Assembly: GCA_035633215.1 (NCBI GenBank)
Contig: DASQFI010000071.1
Location: 101,255 to 165,254 of the forward strand
DNA from: DASQFI01 sp035633215
GTDB lineage: Bacteria > Acidobacteriota > Vicinamibacteria > Vicinamibacterales > SCN-69-37
Length of the DNA stretch: 64,000 nucleotides
Direction: 5' to 3'
The notes below the pieces were generated by a model. The model did not search any database, was not told the DNA's origin, and saw only the letters and a program-made list of their open reading frames with translations. A program made the position numbers and the translations under genes. Shown here piece by piece: positions 51,735-59,299 of this stretch. Each line of letters opens with the position of its first letter. Position 1 is the stretch's first letter.

Positions 51735-52586
51735 TCAAGGCAGCACGGCGCTCTGTCTTTTGGCCAATATTCTGTTCTTCTTGATTATTTTTGCAACAGC
51801 TCTGGAAGGAACTGCAAGTGCCGTAGCCGTGAGAGTAATCGACGTTGGCTCATCCAACCCTGCCATGTTGGTTAAACGACAGAACATGTCACCAATAGCA
51901 GCCGCCTTGATAGCATCAAGCTCCTGAGCTGACTCGATTGCAGGACCGACCACGACCGTGAATTCCCCCACTTCGGCCATCTTGGGCTCCTTATTTGGCG
52001 AATCGACCAATTCTTCGTGGACCTTGGTCAACTCTCGGCCCACTACAATCTGTCGTGTGACCAAATCAGGCTGCAAGTCGCTCAACGTACGCCGGATTCG
52101 GTGCGGTGACTCGAAGAACACCACCGTTCTGGTTTCCTCGTTCAGTCTAGTGAGCCAATCCTGACGCGCCTCGCCGCTTCGCGGCGGGAAACCCATGAAG
52201 ACGAACTCATCCCCAGGGAACCCAGAAGCCGAGAGCGCGGCGCTAATGGCGCTGGGGCCCGGGATTGGCACGACTTGAAAGCCCCGCTCTCGCACGGCTC
52301 GGACGAGTCTGGCGCCAGGATCGGAAATCCCAGGCGTCCCGGCATCAGAAACTAGGGCAATTGCCTCCCCTTTCTCCAGCCGCGAGATGATTCGAGGTGT
52401 CTCTCGTGCCTCGTTGTGCTCCCGGAGACTGATGACTGGGCGCCGGATCTCGTAGTGCGCCAGCAACTTCGACGTCCGGCGCGTGTCCTCCGCGGCGATC
52501 AGGTCGGCCTCCTTGAGCGTCCGGAGGGCCCGGAACGACAGGTCCTCCAGGTTCCCGATGGGGGTGGCCACGACGAAGAGGGGCAT
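51735..52586 (-). CDS. rsmI: 16S rRNA 2'-O-ribose C1402 methyltransferase
   Basis: A 283-residue tetrapyrrole-methylase-fold enzyme. MPLFVVATPIGNLEDLSFRA, IAAEDTRRTSKLLAHY, LVSDAGTPGISDPGARLVRA, PIPGPSAISAALSASGF and FFESPHRIRRTL are the RsmI signatures. The ATG at 52586 is chosen because it opens on the conserved strand. The C-terminal about 70 residues (DAIKAAAIGDMFCRLTNMAG...) are less conserved. Base composition toward the 3' end is less GC-rich than neighbouring genes. Confidence 0.93.
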   Translation of the reverse strand: MPLFVVATPIGNLEDLSFRALRTLKEADLIAAEDTRRTSKLLAHYEIRRPVISLREHNEARETPRIISRLEKGEAIALVSDAGTPGISDPGARLVRAVRERGFQVVPIPGPSAISAALSASGFPGDEFVFMGFPPRSGEARQDWLTRLNEETRTVVFFESPHRIRRTLSDLQPDLVTRQIVVGRELTKVHEELVDSPNKEPKMAEVGEFTVVVGPAIESAQELDAIKAAAIGDMFCRLTNMAGLDEPTSITLTATALAVPSRAVAKIIKKNRILAKRQSAVLP

Positions 52587-52609
52587 CGTTCGGATCTGTG
52601 GAAAACTAA

Positions 52610-52688
52610 GGCCGTTCTCACTTCCTCGCAGAGCAACGCCGGCCACCAACTCGGCAATATGACCGCTACAGGAAAAGTGAGAACGGCC
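52610..52688. repeat. long-range inverted repeat in the rsmI-fmdB spacer
   Basis: GGCCGTTCTCACTT (52610-52623) and AAGTGAGAACGGCC (52675-52688) are a perfect 14-bp inverted repeat separated by 51 bp, covering most of the 117-bp divergent spacer. It has no 7- or 8-nt period and no other copy in the window. Confidence 0.8.
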
Positions 52689-52703
52689 CTAACGTGATCC
52701 TAT

Positions 52704-53093
52704 ATGCCTTTATACGAATACCAATGTGATGCCTGCGGCCATCGGTTCGAACGCATCCAGAAGTTCTCGGACCCGCCGATCGACAAGTGCCCCGAGTGCG
52801 GCGGGACCGTCCGGAAGCTGATCTCGTCGCCCGCGATTCAGTTCAAGGGGTCGGGCTGGTATGTGACCGATTACGCCCGAAAGCCGGAGAAGTCGGACTC
52901 GGCCGGCAAATCCGATTCTGGCGCTGGCGCCTCTGACGCGTCCGCAGGCAGCACGGACGGGGCATCAAGCTCCGAAGGCAAGGACGCGTCGAAAGAAGCC
53001 TCGAAGGACTCGCCCAAAGACTCGGCGAAGGACGCGCCGAAAGAAACCGCCAAGCCCGCGCCGGGAAAGACTACGCCGGGTTCAAAGACTTGA
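52704..53093 (+). CDS. FmdB-family zinc-ribbon protein with low-complexity tail
   Basis: A 129-residue protein. MPLYEYQCDACGHRFERIQK and DKCPECGGTVRKLISSPAIQ provide the two CxxC pairs of the FmdB zinc ribbon, ending at GSGWYVTDYA. From residue about 60 the chain is Ser/Lys/Asp/Ala-rich (KDASKEASKDSPKDSAKDAP), probably disordered. Family role is unclear (putative regulatory). Its last 23 bp overlap the 3' end of convergent galU. Confidence 0.88.
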   Translation: MPLYEYQCDACGHRFERIQKFSDPPIDKCPECGGTVRKLISSPAIQFKGSGWYVTDYARKPEKSDSAGKSDSGAGASDASAGSTDGASSSEGKDASKEASKDSPKDSAKDAPKETAKPAPGKTTPGSKT

Positions 53094-53943
53094 GATAGTC
53101 GCGAAACGGTCCGGCCAGATCCGGCCGCTGCAAGGCGAAATAGACGACGGCTTTCAGGAAGCCGAGTTTGTTGCCGGTGTCGTGACGCGTGCCGGTGACC
53201 TCGCAGGCGTACAGCGGGCGGGTGGCGAGCAGGCGCTTCAAGCCGTTCGTGAGCTGGATTTCGCCGGCTCGATCGCGCGCCGTGTCCTCGAGCGCGTCGA
53301 AGATATCGGGCGTCAGAAGATACCGGCCGATGATCGCGAGGTCGGATGGCGCCTTGTCCGGCGGCGGCTTCTCGACGAGATCGAGAATCTTGTAGACGCC
53401 AGGACGCAAGGGCTCGGCGGCGATCACGCCGTAGCCTGAAATCTGGTCCTTCGGGATGCGCTCGACGAGGATGACCGGGCCGCCGACTTCGTCGAAGACC
53501 GCGATCATCTGCGCGAGGGCCGGCGGCGTCGCATCAATCACGTCGTCGGCCAGGATCACCGCGAACGGCTCGTTGCCAACGAGGTGCCTCGTCACGAGCA
53601 CCGCATGGCCGAGACCGAGCGGCTCGCCCTGGCGGACGTAGGCGACGCTGATCAGGCTCGAGATCTCACGAATCTCGGCGAGCAGGTCCTTCTTGCCGCG
53701 CGATTCGAGGAACGTCTCGAGCTCGACCGAGACGTCGAAGTGATCTTCGATCGCATTCTTGCCGCGGCCAGTGACGAGGATGATGTCGGCGACGCCCGAG
53801 GCGACCGCTTCTTCGACGCCGTACTGAATGATCGGCTTGTCGACGAGCGGCAGCATTTCCTTGGGTTGCGCCTTGGTGGCCGGCAGAAAGCGGGTGCCGA
53901 GGCCGGCGGCGGGGAAAACGGCTTTGCGCACGAGGGTTTTCAC
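53071..53943 (-). CDS. galU: UTP-glucose-1-phosphate uridylyltransferase
   Basis: A 290-residue enzyme making UDP-glucose for envelope polysaccharides. KAVFPAAGLGTRFLPATKAQ, PKEMLPLVDKPIIQYGVEEA, GLGHAVLV and FAVILADDVIDA are the nucleotidyltransferase signatures, and YACEVTGTRHDTGNKLGFLK is the C-terminal GalU motif. A GTG start at 53943 fits best; the ATG further upstream would add a leader overlapping the hairpin at 53966. Divergent from serS. Confidence 0.94.
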   Translation of the reverse strand: MKTLVRKAVFPAAGLGTRFLPATKAQPKEMLPLVDKPIIQYGVEEAVASGVADIILVTGRGKNAIEDHFDVSVELETFLESRGKKDLLAEIREISSLISVAYVRQGEPLGLGHAVLVTRHLVGNEPFAVILADDVIDATPPALAQMIAVFDEVGGPVILVERIPKDQISGYGVIAAEPLRPGVYKILDLVEKPPPDKAPSDLAIIGRYLLTPDIFDALEDTARDRAGEIQLTNGLKRLLATRPLYACEVTGTRHDTGNKLGFLKAVVYFALQRPDLAGPFRDYLKSLNPA

Positions 53944-53965
53944 GGAAGGAATCGTACTCCACGAA

Positions 53966-54016
53966 GACCTCGGAGGTCTTTTCTGGGAAGACCAAAACAA
54001 AAAGACCCCCGAAGTC
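53966..54016. repeat. GACCTCGG hairpin, copy 4
   Basis: Arms GACCTCGGAGGTCTTTT (53966-53982) and AAAAGACCCCCGAAGTC (54000-54016) pair with two mismatches (one tolerable as G-U in RNA). It lies between the divergent galU and serS starts. It differs from the other copies mainly in the GGTC/GACC segment, changed in both arms. Confidence 0.85.
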
Positions 54017-54039
54017 TTTTGACCCCGATAGGATCAGTC

Positions 54040-55323
54040 ATGCTCGATTCCGTGCTCGTGAGAGATCGACTGGCCGACGTCGAGACGCGCCTCAACACGC
54101 GCGGGCTCGATCTGTCGAAGGAGCTGGCGGAGCTGGCCACAGTCGAGGCCGAGCGTCGCCGCCTGATTCCGGCGGTGGAGACGCTCAAGCGCGAGCAGAA
54201 CGCGGCGAGCGAGGCGGTCGCGACAGCGAAGCGCGAGGGCCGGGATCCGAGCGCGATTTTCGCGGAGAACAAAGCGCGCGGCGGCCGTATCAAGGCGCTT
54301 GAAGCCGAGCTCGCGGACGTCGAGGCCCGACGCGAGTCGCTGCTGCTGCGGCTGCCGAACCTTCCGCATGAGAGCGTGCCGGTGGGGAAGACCTCGGCCG
54401 ACAACGCCGAGATCAGCCGGTGGGGACGTCCGCCGACGTTCGGGTTCACGCCGAAGCCGCACTGGGAGATCGGGCAGGCGCTCGGCATCCTGGATTTCGA
54501 GCGGGCGGCGCGGATGTCGGGCGCGCGGTTCTCGGTGCTGCTCGGCGCCGGCGCGCGGCTCGCGCGCGCCCTCATTAATTTCATGCTCGATCTGCACGTG
54601 CGCGAGCACGGTTATCAGGAAGTGGAGCCGCCGTTCCTCGTGAACGCGGCGGCGCTCACCGGGACGGGCAACCTGCCGAAGTTCGAGCAGGATCTGTTTC
54701 GGATAGCGGGGGAGTGGGATCTCTATTTGATTCCGACGGCGGAAGTGCCGCTGACCAATCTCCACCGCGAGGAGATTCTGGACGGCCGCCAGCTGCCGCT
54801 GAAGTACACGGCGTACACGCCCTGTTTCCGGAGCGAGGCGGGCTCGCACGGCGCGGACGTACGCGGCCTGATCCGGCAACACCAGTTCGACAAAGTCGAA
54901 CTGGTGAAGTTCACGACGCCGGAGCAGTCCTACGACGAGCTCGAGAAGCTCACGCGCGACGCCGAGCGCGTCCTCGAGCTGCTGGAGCTGCCGCATCGCC
55001 GCGTCGCGCTCTGCACGGGCGATCTCGGCTTCGCGTCAGCGAAGACGTACGACATCGAGGTCTGGCTGCCGAGCCAGGACGGGTACCGGGAGATTTCGTC
55101 CTGCAGCAACACCGAGGCGTTTCAGGCGCGCCGGGCTCAGATTCGCTATCGGCCGGACGGGACCGGCAAGGCGCAGTTCGTCCACACGCTGAACGGATCC
55201 GGACTCGCCGTCGGCCGCACGCTGATCGCGATTCTGGAGAACTGCCAGCAGGCGGATGGGACGGTCACCATTCCCGCGGCGCTCCGGACGTACATGGGGG
55301 CGGACAAAATACAGGCAACTTAG
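54040..55323 (+). CDS. serS: seryl-tRNA synthetase
   Basis: A 427-residue class II synthetase. The N-terminal coiled coil (LDSVLVRDRLADVETRLNTR) binds tRNA; TGTGNLPKFEQDLF is motif 1 region, PCFRSEAGSHGADVRGLIRQ and HQFDKVELVKF motif 2, and LNGSGLAVGRTLIAILEN motif 3. The ATG at 54040 begins on MLDSVLVRDR. The stop TAG lies inside a 7-nt repeat unit (AACTTAG). A tRNA-Ser gene is 130 bp downstream. Confidence 0.97.
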   Translation: MLDSVLVRDRLADVETRLNTRGLDLSKELAELATVEAERRRLIPAVETLKREQNAASEAVATAKREGRDPSAIFAENKARGGRIKALEAELADVEARRESLLLRLPNLPHESVPVGKTSADNAEISRWGRPPTFGFTPKPHWEIGQALGILDFERAARMSGARFSVLLGAGARLARALINFMLDLHVREHGYQEVEPPFLVNAAALTGTGNLPKFEQDLFRIAGEWDLYLIPTAEVPLTNLHREEILDGRQLPLKYTAYTPCFRSEAGSHGADVRGLIRQHQFDKVELVKFTTPEQSYDELEKLTRDAERVLELLELPHRRVALCTGDLGFASAKTYDIEVWLPSQDGYREISSCSNTEAFQARRAQIRYRPDGTGKAQFVHTLNGSGLAVGRTLIAILENCQQADGTVTIPAALRTYMGADKIQAT

Positions 55324-55439
55324 AACTGAGAACTGAGAACTTAGAACTCGAAACTGAATGTCAAAGCAGGTCTGCAACAGGCCATTTGCTCTTAGTGAGT
55401 GATCAAGTTCTTAGTTCTAAGTTCTGAGTTCTCAGTTGC
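55317..55439. repeat. inverted 7-nt-period arrays (ACTTAGA type) between serS and tRNA-Ser
   Basis: Left arm: AACTTAG, AACTGAG, AACTGAG, AACTTAG, AACTCGA, AACTGAA (55317-55358). Right arm: AAGTTCT, TAGTTCT, AAGTTCT, GAGTTCT, CAGTTGC (55405-55439). The arms are complementary around 46 bp without a gene. The outer ends GCAACT/AGTTGC also match. TCTGCAA (55371-55377) lies inside. The first unit contains the serS stop. Confidence 0.9.
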
Positions 55440-55453
55440 ACGAATCACCCATC

Positions 55454-55543
<90 letters not shown>

Positions 55544-55551
55544 GCCTTCGC

Positions 55552-55725
55552 CGAACGCTCGCTACGGAGCGGCTACGGTTGGCAAGCTCAGCCTTCGCTC
55601 GCCTTTCGGCGAGCTTCGGCTAGGCAGGCGAGTCTCTGGTATGCGAAGGCTGTCTGGCCGACTTGTCCCGCCGAAGCTGTGCGGAGGCGGAAGCGGCGAA
55701 GCCGCGAAGGCGGACCTCACGCTCT
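55552..55725. repeat. composite palindromic repeat block downstream of tRNA-Ser
   Basis: Dense inverted and direct modules: CTTCGCTCGCCTTTCGGCGA (55600 region) followed by GCTTCGGCTAGGCAGGC, GCGAAGGCTGTCTGGCCG, CCCGCCGAAGCTGTGCGGAG, GCGGCGAAGCCGCGAAGGCG. Core words such as GCCTTCG/CGAAGGC recur in both orientations. No gene is seen; the block fills the space to the AI-2E gene. Confidence 0.7.
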
Positions 55726-55767
55726 AACTGGCGAAGTGCGCCGTAGAATCTACCCATCCAACCTGCG

Positions 55768-56868
55768 ATGACCGCGAGCTTCCGCCGCACATTTCTGATC
55801 CTGCTCGTCGCCGTGATCTCCCTGGCGTTCCTCTGGATGATCCGCGCGTTCCTGATGACGATCCTGCTCGCCGCGCTGTTTTCGGGCGTCGTCTACGGCA
55901 TCCACCGGCAGATCGCCCGCGGCCTGGGCGGCCGCGAGAAACCGGCAGCCATCTTCACGCTGCTGCTCCTGCTCGCGCTGGTGGTGACGCCGCTGCTGCT
56001 CGTGGCGGGCGCGGTCGCCAACGAGGCGCTGCGCATCAACGAGACCATCGGTCCGCGCATCGACCAGCTGCGCCAACCCGGCGAACTGGATCGGTGGCTG
56101 CGGCTGGCGCCGGGTTACGCGTACGTCGAGCCGTACCGCGAGCACATCCTCACCCGCGCCGGCGAGCTCGTCGGCGGCATCGGCGGCCTGGTGTTCAACG
56201 CGCTCTCGGCCACGACCAAGGCCACGGTGCTGTTCTTCTTCCACTTCGTGGTGATGCTCTACACGATGTATTTCTTCCTGACCGACGGCCCCAGGCTCGT
56301 GCGCACGATGCTGGCCTACCTGCCGCTCGCGGAGGCCGACAAAGAGCGCATGCTGGACAAGTTCGTATCCGTCACGCGCGCGACGCTCAAGGGCACCATC
56401 CTCATCGGCCTCGCGCAGGGCGTGCTCGGCGGCCTCGCATTCCGGGTCGTGGGAATCGAGGGGGCGATCTTCTGGGGCACCGTGATGACCGTGCTCTCGA
56501 TCATCCCCGGCGTCGGCGGCGCGCTCGTCTGGGTGCCGGCGGCCATCATCCTCGCGGCGACCGGCTCGTTCTGGCAGGGACTGGGGCTCGCGCTGTTCTG
56601 CTCCCTCATCATCGGCAGCGTGGACAACGTGCTCCGTCCGATCCTGGTCGGGCGCGACACGCAGATGCACGAGCTGCTGATCTTCTTCTCCACGCTCGGC
56701 GGGCTGCTCGCCTTTGGCGCAATGGGGTTCATCCTCGGCCCGATCCTCGCCGCGCTGTTTCTCACGGTCTGGGAGATGTTCGGCGTCGCCTTCCGCGGCG
56801 AGCTGCACGAAACGCCGCCGCTCGTTGTCACCGACCGGGAACCACCAGGGCCGGACGGGACGCCGTGA
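55768..56868 (+). CDS. AI-2E family transporter (membrane exporter)
   Basis: A 366-residue polytopic membrane protein. The N-terminal hydrophobic pair (LILLVAVISLAFLWMIRAFL, MTILLAALFSGVVYGIHRQI), a soluble middle (RQPGELDRWLRLAPGYAYVE) and the C-terminal signature TVLSIIPGVGGALVWVPAAI with SVDNVLRPILVGRDTQMHEL and LGGLLAFGAMGFILGPILAA are typical of the TqsA/PerM family. Substrate cannot be told; family members range from signal export to Na+/H+ antiport. Confidence 0.9.
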   Translation: MTASFRRTFLILLVAVISLAFLWMIRAFLMTILLAALFSGVVYGIHRQIARGLGGREKPAAIFTLLLLLALVVTPLLLVAGAVANEALRINETIGPRIDQLRQPGELDRWLRLAPGYAYVEPYREHILTRAGELVGGIGGLVFNALSATTKATVLFFFHFVVMLYTMYFFLTDGPRLVRTMLAYLPLAEADKERMLDKFVSVTRATLKGTILIGLAQGVLGGLAFRVVGIEGAIFWGTVMTVLSIIPGVGGALVWVPAAIILAATGSFWQGLGLALFCSLIIGSVDNVLRPILVGRDTQMHELLIFFSTLGGLLAFGAMGFILGPILAALFLTVWEMFGVAFRGELHETPPLVVTDREPPGPDGTP

Positions 56869-56891
56869 CGCGCGAGCCGCGTTGCACAATG

Positions 56892-56916
56892 TGCATCTAG
56901 CAGACATACTGATGCA
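56892..56916. promoter_or_regulatory. candidate VapBC autoregulatory operator
   Basis: TGCATC (56892-56897) and GATGCA (56911-56916) form an inverted repeat directly in front of, and touching, the vapB start. VapB-VapC complexes usually bind such repeats to repress their own operon. Confidence 0.4.
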
Positions 56917-56917
56917 T

Positions 56918-57133
56918 ATGAGAACCACACTCATTTTGAACGACGAACTGCTGGAGAAGGCACGCGGCCTGACGGGCGTCCAGGAGAAGACCGCGCTCGT
57001 GCATGAAGGACTGCGCGCACTGATTGCCCGGGAAAGCGCCCGACGACTCGCGGCGCTCGGAGGCAGTGAGCCGACCCTCCAGGCGATTCAGCGGCGGCGT
57101 CCGGCGCCGAGGTCGGCGCGGCGGTCTCGGTGA
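56918..57133 (+). CDS. vapB: VapB-type antitoxin
   Basis: A 71-residue protein starting MRTTLILNDELLEKARGLTG, the ribbon-helix-helix DNA-binding opening common to VapB (TTL.LD..L...A...TG...KTALV...L..LI..E..RRL..LGGS). The GGS-P segment and basic tail would contact the toxin. Its TGA overlaps the toxin GTG by two bases. An ATG two codons upstream (56912) is also possible. Confidence 0.85.
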   Translation: MRTTLILNDELLEKARGLTGVQEKTALVHEGLRALIARESARRLAALGGSEPTLQAIQRRRPAPRSARRSR

Positions 57134-57495
57134 TCCTCGTCGACACCTCAGTCTGGATAGAGCACCTTCGCCGTGGACAGGACCGCCTGGCCGAGCTCCT
57201 CCATCAGGGTCAGGTCATGTGTCATCCATTCGTCATCGGCGAAATCGCACTGGGCGCGCTGACAAGGCCGCGTGCCGTCCTGCGTCCCCTGGCCGAGCTG
57301 CCGGTCGTACAGGTCGTCGATCACGAAGACGCGCTCGCCTTCGTCCAGCAGCGCGCGCTCGGCGGCCGCGGGATCGGATGGGTGGACGTCCATCTCCTCG
57401 CGAGTGCGCTCCTCGACCGCACTCCGTTGTGGACGTTCGACCGGCGCCTGGGCCACGTGGCGCGCGAGCTCGACGTCGCGTGGGACGGATCGTGA
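57130..57495 (+). CDS. vapC: VapC-type PIN-domain ribonuclease toxin
   Basis: A 121-residue PIN nuclease. MILVDTSVWIEHLRRG gives the first catalytic Asp, PFVIGEIALGALTRP the conserved Glu, and GIGWVDVHLLASALLDRTPL the third acidic position with TFDRRLGHVA at the end. A GTG start at 57130 overlaps vapB. Forms a toxin-antitoxin pair with vapB; the target RNA cannot be predicted. Confidence 0.88.
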   Translation: MILVDTSVWIEHLRRGQDRLAELLHQGQVMCHPFVIGEIALGALTRPRAVLRPLAELPVVQVVDHEDALAFVQQRALGGRGIGWVDVHLLASALLDRTPLWTFDRRLGHVARELDVAWDGS

Positions 57496-57605
57496 CGAAA
57501 GAGGATTCGACGGGCCCTCCCGTGACCTCTGCGCGCAGGCACTTCTTCACGCTCGGGCTGGGCGGCGGCTGGGACATGGCGATCTTCACCTACTTCGTCG
57601 TCTGC
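57492..57605 (+). pseudogene. 5' fragment of an unidentified membrane-protein gene
   Basis: A GTG overlapping the vapC stop begins TKEDSTGPPVTSARRHFFTL, GLGGGWDMAIFTYFVVCG, which looks like a natural N-terminus running into a first membrane helix. It then stops making sense where it meets the oppositely oriented permease remnant (about 57600). No family recognised. Confidence 0.35.
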
Positions 57606-58172
57606 GGCGTGAGCAGGCTCGCGAATTCAATGTGACCGCCGAAGCGCTTGCCGCCTGCGAGGCGGCCGACAGCCGCGAGACTATGCACGCCGCGGAAGCC
57701 AACCTCGATGGACTCGGCGGCGATTGGCGCGAAGACATCCGCGGGCGTGAGCCATAGCTCGAAGTCCGGCGGCAGTACGCCGATGATCCGATAGGTCCCG
57801 TCGATGACCTGCAGGTGCTGGCCAATCACATCGGCCCGTCCGGCCAGCGCGCGCTTCCAGAAGCCGTGACTCACGACCACGACGTGCTCGCCGCCTGCCC
57901 GATCGTCGGCGGCGTTGAAGAGTCGTCCGAGCTGTGGCCGCGTCCCCAGGACCTCGAACAGGGCGCCCGTGACGAGCGCCCCCGGCAGACGCTCGGGTCC
58001 CATCGGGTATCTGTCGATCGAACGACTGCGCGCGGAACCCGCCAAAGCCGTCGAAGCGGGTCAGTTCTTTGGTCCAGTCCTGAAGATCGGGATACGACTG
58101 CCCGCCGCGAATCCTGACGAGCGAGCCCGGGGCGGCGTAGGGCAGCAGCCGGAGGATCACGCGGAAGTACAT
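57590..58172 (-). pseudogene. fragment of an ADOP/MacB-type permease
   Basis: SYPDLQDWTKELTRFDGFGG, then after a frame change near 58040 LPGALVTGALFEVLGTRPQL, GRLFNAADD, VVVVSHGFWKRALAGRADVI and YRIIGVLPPDFELW: the periplasmic MacB_PCD domain. Both the N-terminal helix and the C-terminal membrane half are missing, and a frameshift separates the two pieces. A dead relic, unrelated in position to the intact PadR-ADOP pair 1 kb away. Confidence 0.8.
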
Positions 58173-58188
58173 ACGTCAAGGCCGGTTC

Positions 58189-58416
58189 TCAAGGCGCGCT
58201 GCGTTTGGCCGCCTCCTGCTCGCCCTCATCCAGAAAAAACAGCGCCTCGACCGGCTGGCCCGCGAGCCGTGCAATCTGCATCGCGAGCGGCAGGCTCGGA
58301 TCGTACTTGCCCGTTTCGATCGCGTTGATCGTCTGGCGCGAGACGCCGAGCGCCTCGGCCAGCTGCGCCTGCGACCAGTCGCGTTCGGCGCGAAAGACCT
58401 TGAGACGGTTTCTCAT
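58189..58416 (-). CDS. XRE-family HTH regulator (YozG-like)
   Basis: A 75-residue single-domain regulator: MRNRLKVFRAERDWSQAQLA, EALGVSRQTINAIETGKYDP, SLPLAMQIARLAGQPVEALF. This is the compact Cro/C1 HTH often paired with a small membrane protein. Its ATG overlaps the membrane-protein stop (ATGA), so they are cotranscribed; it may autoregulate from the promoter at 58840-58868. Confidence 0.9.
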   Translation of the reverse strand: MRNRLKVFRAERDWSQAQLAEALGVSRQTINAIETGKYDPSLPLAMQIARLAGQPVEALFFLDEGEQEAAKRSAP

Positions 58417-58817
58417 TGATACCGCCTCCGCGCGCGCATGAGACCCATGAAATAGAACACGTAGAGGAACGGCCAGATGTGGCGATAGCTCCAGTCGTCC
58501 ATGTTCAGGTCGATCGCGATCTGGAGCAGGCCGAGCGTCATCAGCAAGAGGAGAGTCAGCGGGAACGCCACGGCGAGCGCCTCGAGTTGAATACGGCGCT
58601 CGAGTTCGTCCGCTCCGCTCACCGATCGGATGAAATCGCGCAGGAACCAGGCGAACGCCGGCAGCGGCGCGAGCGCGATGGCGGCGCGGACCCACGGCGA
58701 GAGCCCGTCCATCTCGAGCATCGCGCGCGCGCCGAAGTAGAGGCCCAGCCAGAGGCCGGCGGCGAGCCCCACGTGGCCCTCGCCGCGGCCCAACAAGACG
58801 TCAGAGAGCTTTTTCAT
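58413..58817 (-). CDS. small polytopic membrane protein, partner of the XRE regulator
   Basis: A 134-residue protein with about four hydrophobic segments: GLAAGLWLGLYFGARAM, AAIALAPLPAFAWFLRDFI, ALAVAFPLTLLLLMTLGLLQ, YRHIWPFLYVFYFMGLM. No family confidently recognised; proteins of this shape upstream of YozG-like regulators are common and uncharacterised. Translationally coupled to the regulator. Confidence 0.75.
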   Translation of the reverse strand: MKKLSDVLLGRGEGHVGLAAGLWLGLYFGARAMLEMDGLSPWVRAAIALAPLPAFAWFLRDFIRSVSGADELERRIQLEALAVAFPLTLLLLMTLGLLQIAIDLNMDDWSYRHIWPFLYVFYFMGLMRARRRYQ

Positions 58818-58839
58818 CGCCCGTTCCTCCTGAGGGCGA

Positions 58840-58868
58840 ACAGTACGCTAATAGCGACAATATGTCAA
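58840..58868 (-). promoter_or_regulatory. sigma-70-type promoter for the membrane protein/XRE operon
   Basis: On the minus strand TTGACA (58868-58863) is followed after exactly 17 bp by TACTGT (58845-58840), 22 bp before the start codon. The surrounding 58850-58935 stretch is markedly AT-rich. Confidence 0.6.
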
Positions 58869-58911
58869 GCATACTTTACATAAAGACGCGTAATATCGAC
58901 ACGGCATACTA

Positions 58912-58931
58912 TTGACAAAACGTCTATAGAC
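58912..58931 (+). promoter_or_regulatory. candidate PadR promoter/operator
   Basis: TTGACA (58912-58917) is followed closely by the perfect palindrome GTCTATAGAC (58922-58931), eight bases before the padR ATG. A PadR dimer bound there would block its own transcription. No well-spaced -10 box is clear, so the promoter assignment is weak. Confidence 0.4.
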
Positions 58932-58939
58932 TAAACAGA

Positions 58940-59299
58940 ATGAGCGTCATGCAGACGCTCCGATCCCTGCCGCTGAAACCAGATGTGTTCGAAATCCTGC
59001 TCGCGCTGAAGAGCGGCCCTCGACACGGCTACGGCATCCTGAAAGTGATCGAGGCGCGCGAGATCAAACTCCCGGCGAGCTTGCTGTATCGAAAACTCCG
59101 TCGGCTGATGGACGACGGATGGGTCGCCGAGTCGAAGGCGAAAGCAGACGACGGGGGGAACGATCCGCGCCGGCGCTACTACCAGCTCACGCCGGCAGGC
59201 GAAGCCGTGCTGCGTGCCGAAGCGGCGCGGATCGTCGAGCTCGCCCGGAGCGGACACGTGCGCAAGCTCGCGCAGGACGCGAAGACGGATCATGCGTAA
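58940..59299 (+). CDS. PadR-family transcriptional regulator
   Basis: A 119-residue wHTH repressor: LPLKPDVFEILLALKSGPRH, GYGILKVIEAREIKLPASLL, YRKLRRLMDDGWVAESKAKA, PRRRYYQLTPAGEAVL. The GPRHGYG.L...E....LPA..LYR.L..L...GW pattern is diagnostic. Its last codons overlap the start of the ADOP permease, the arrangement typical for these regulators in Acidobacteria, so it very likely controls that permease. Confidence 0.93.
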   Translation: MSVMQTLRSLPLKPDVFEILLALKSGPRHGYGILKVIEAREIKLPASLLYRKLRRLMDDGWVAESKAKADDGGNDPRRRYYQLTPAGEAVLRAEAARIVELARSGHVRKLAQDAKTDHA

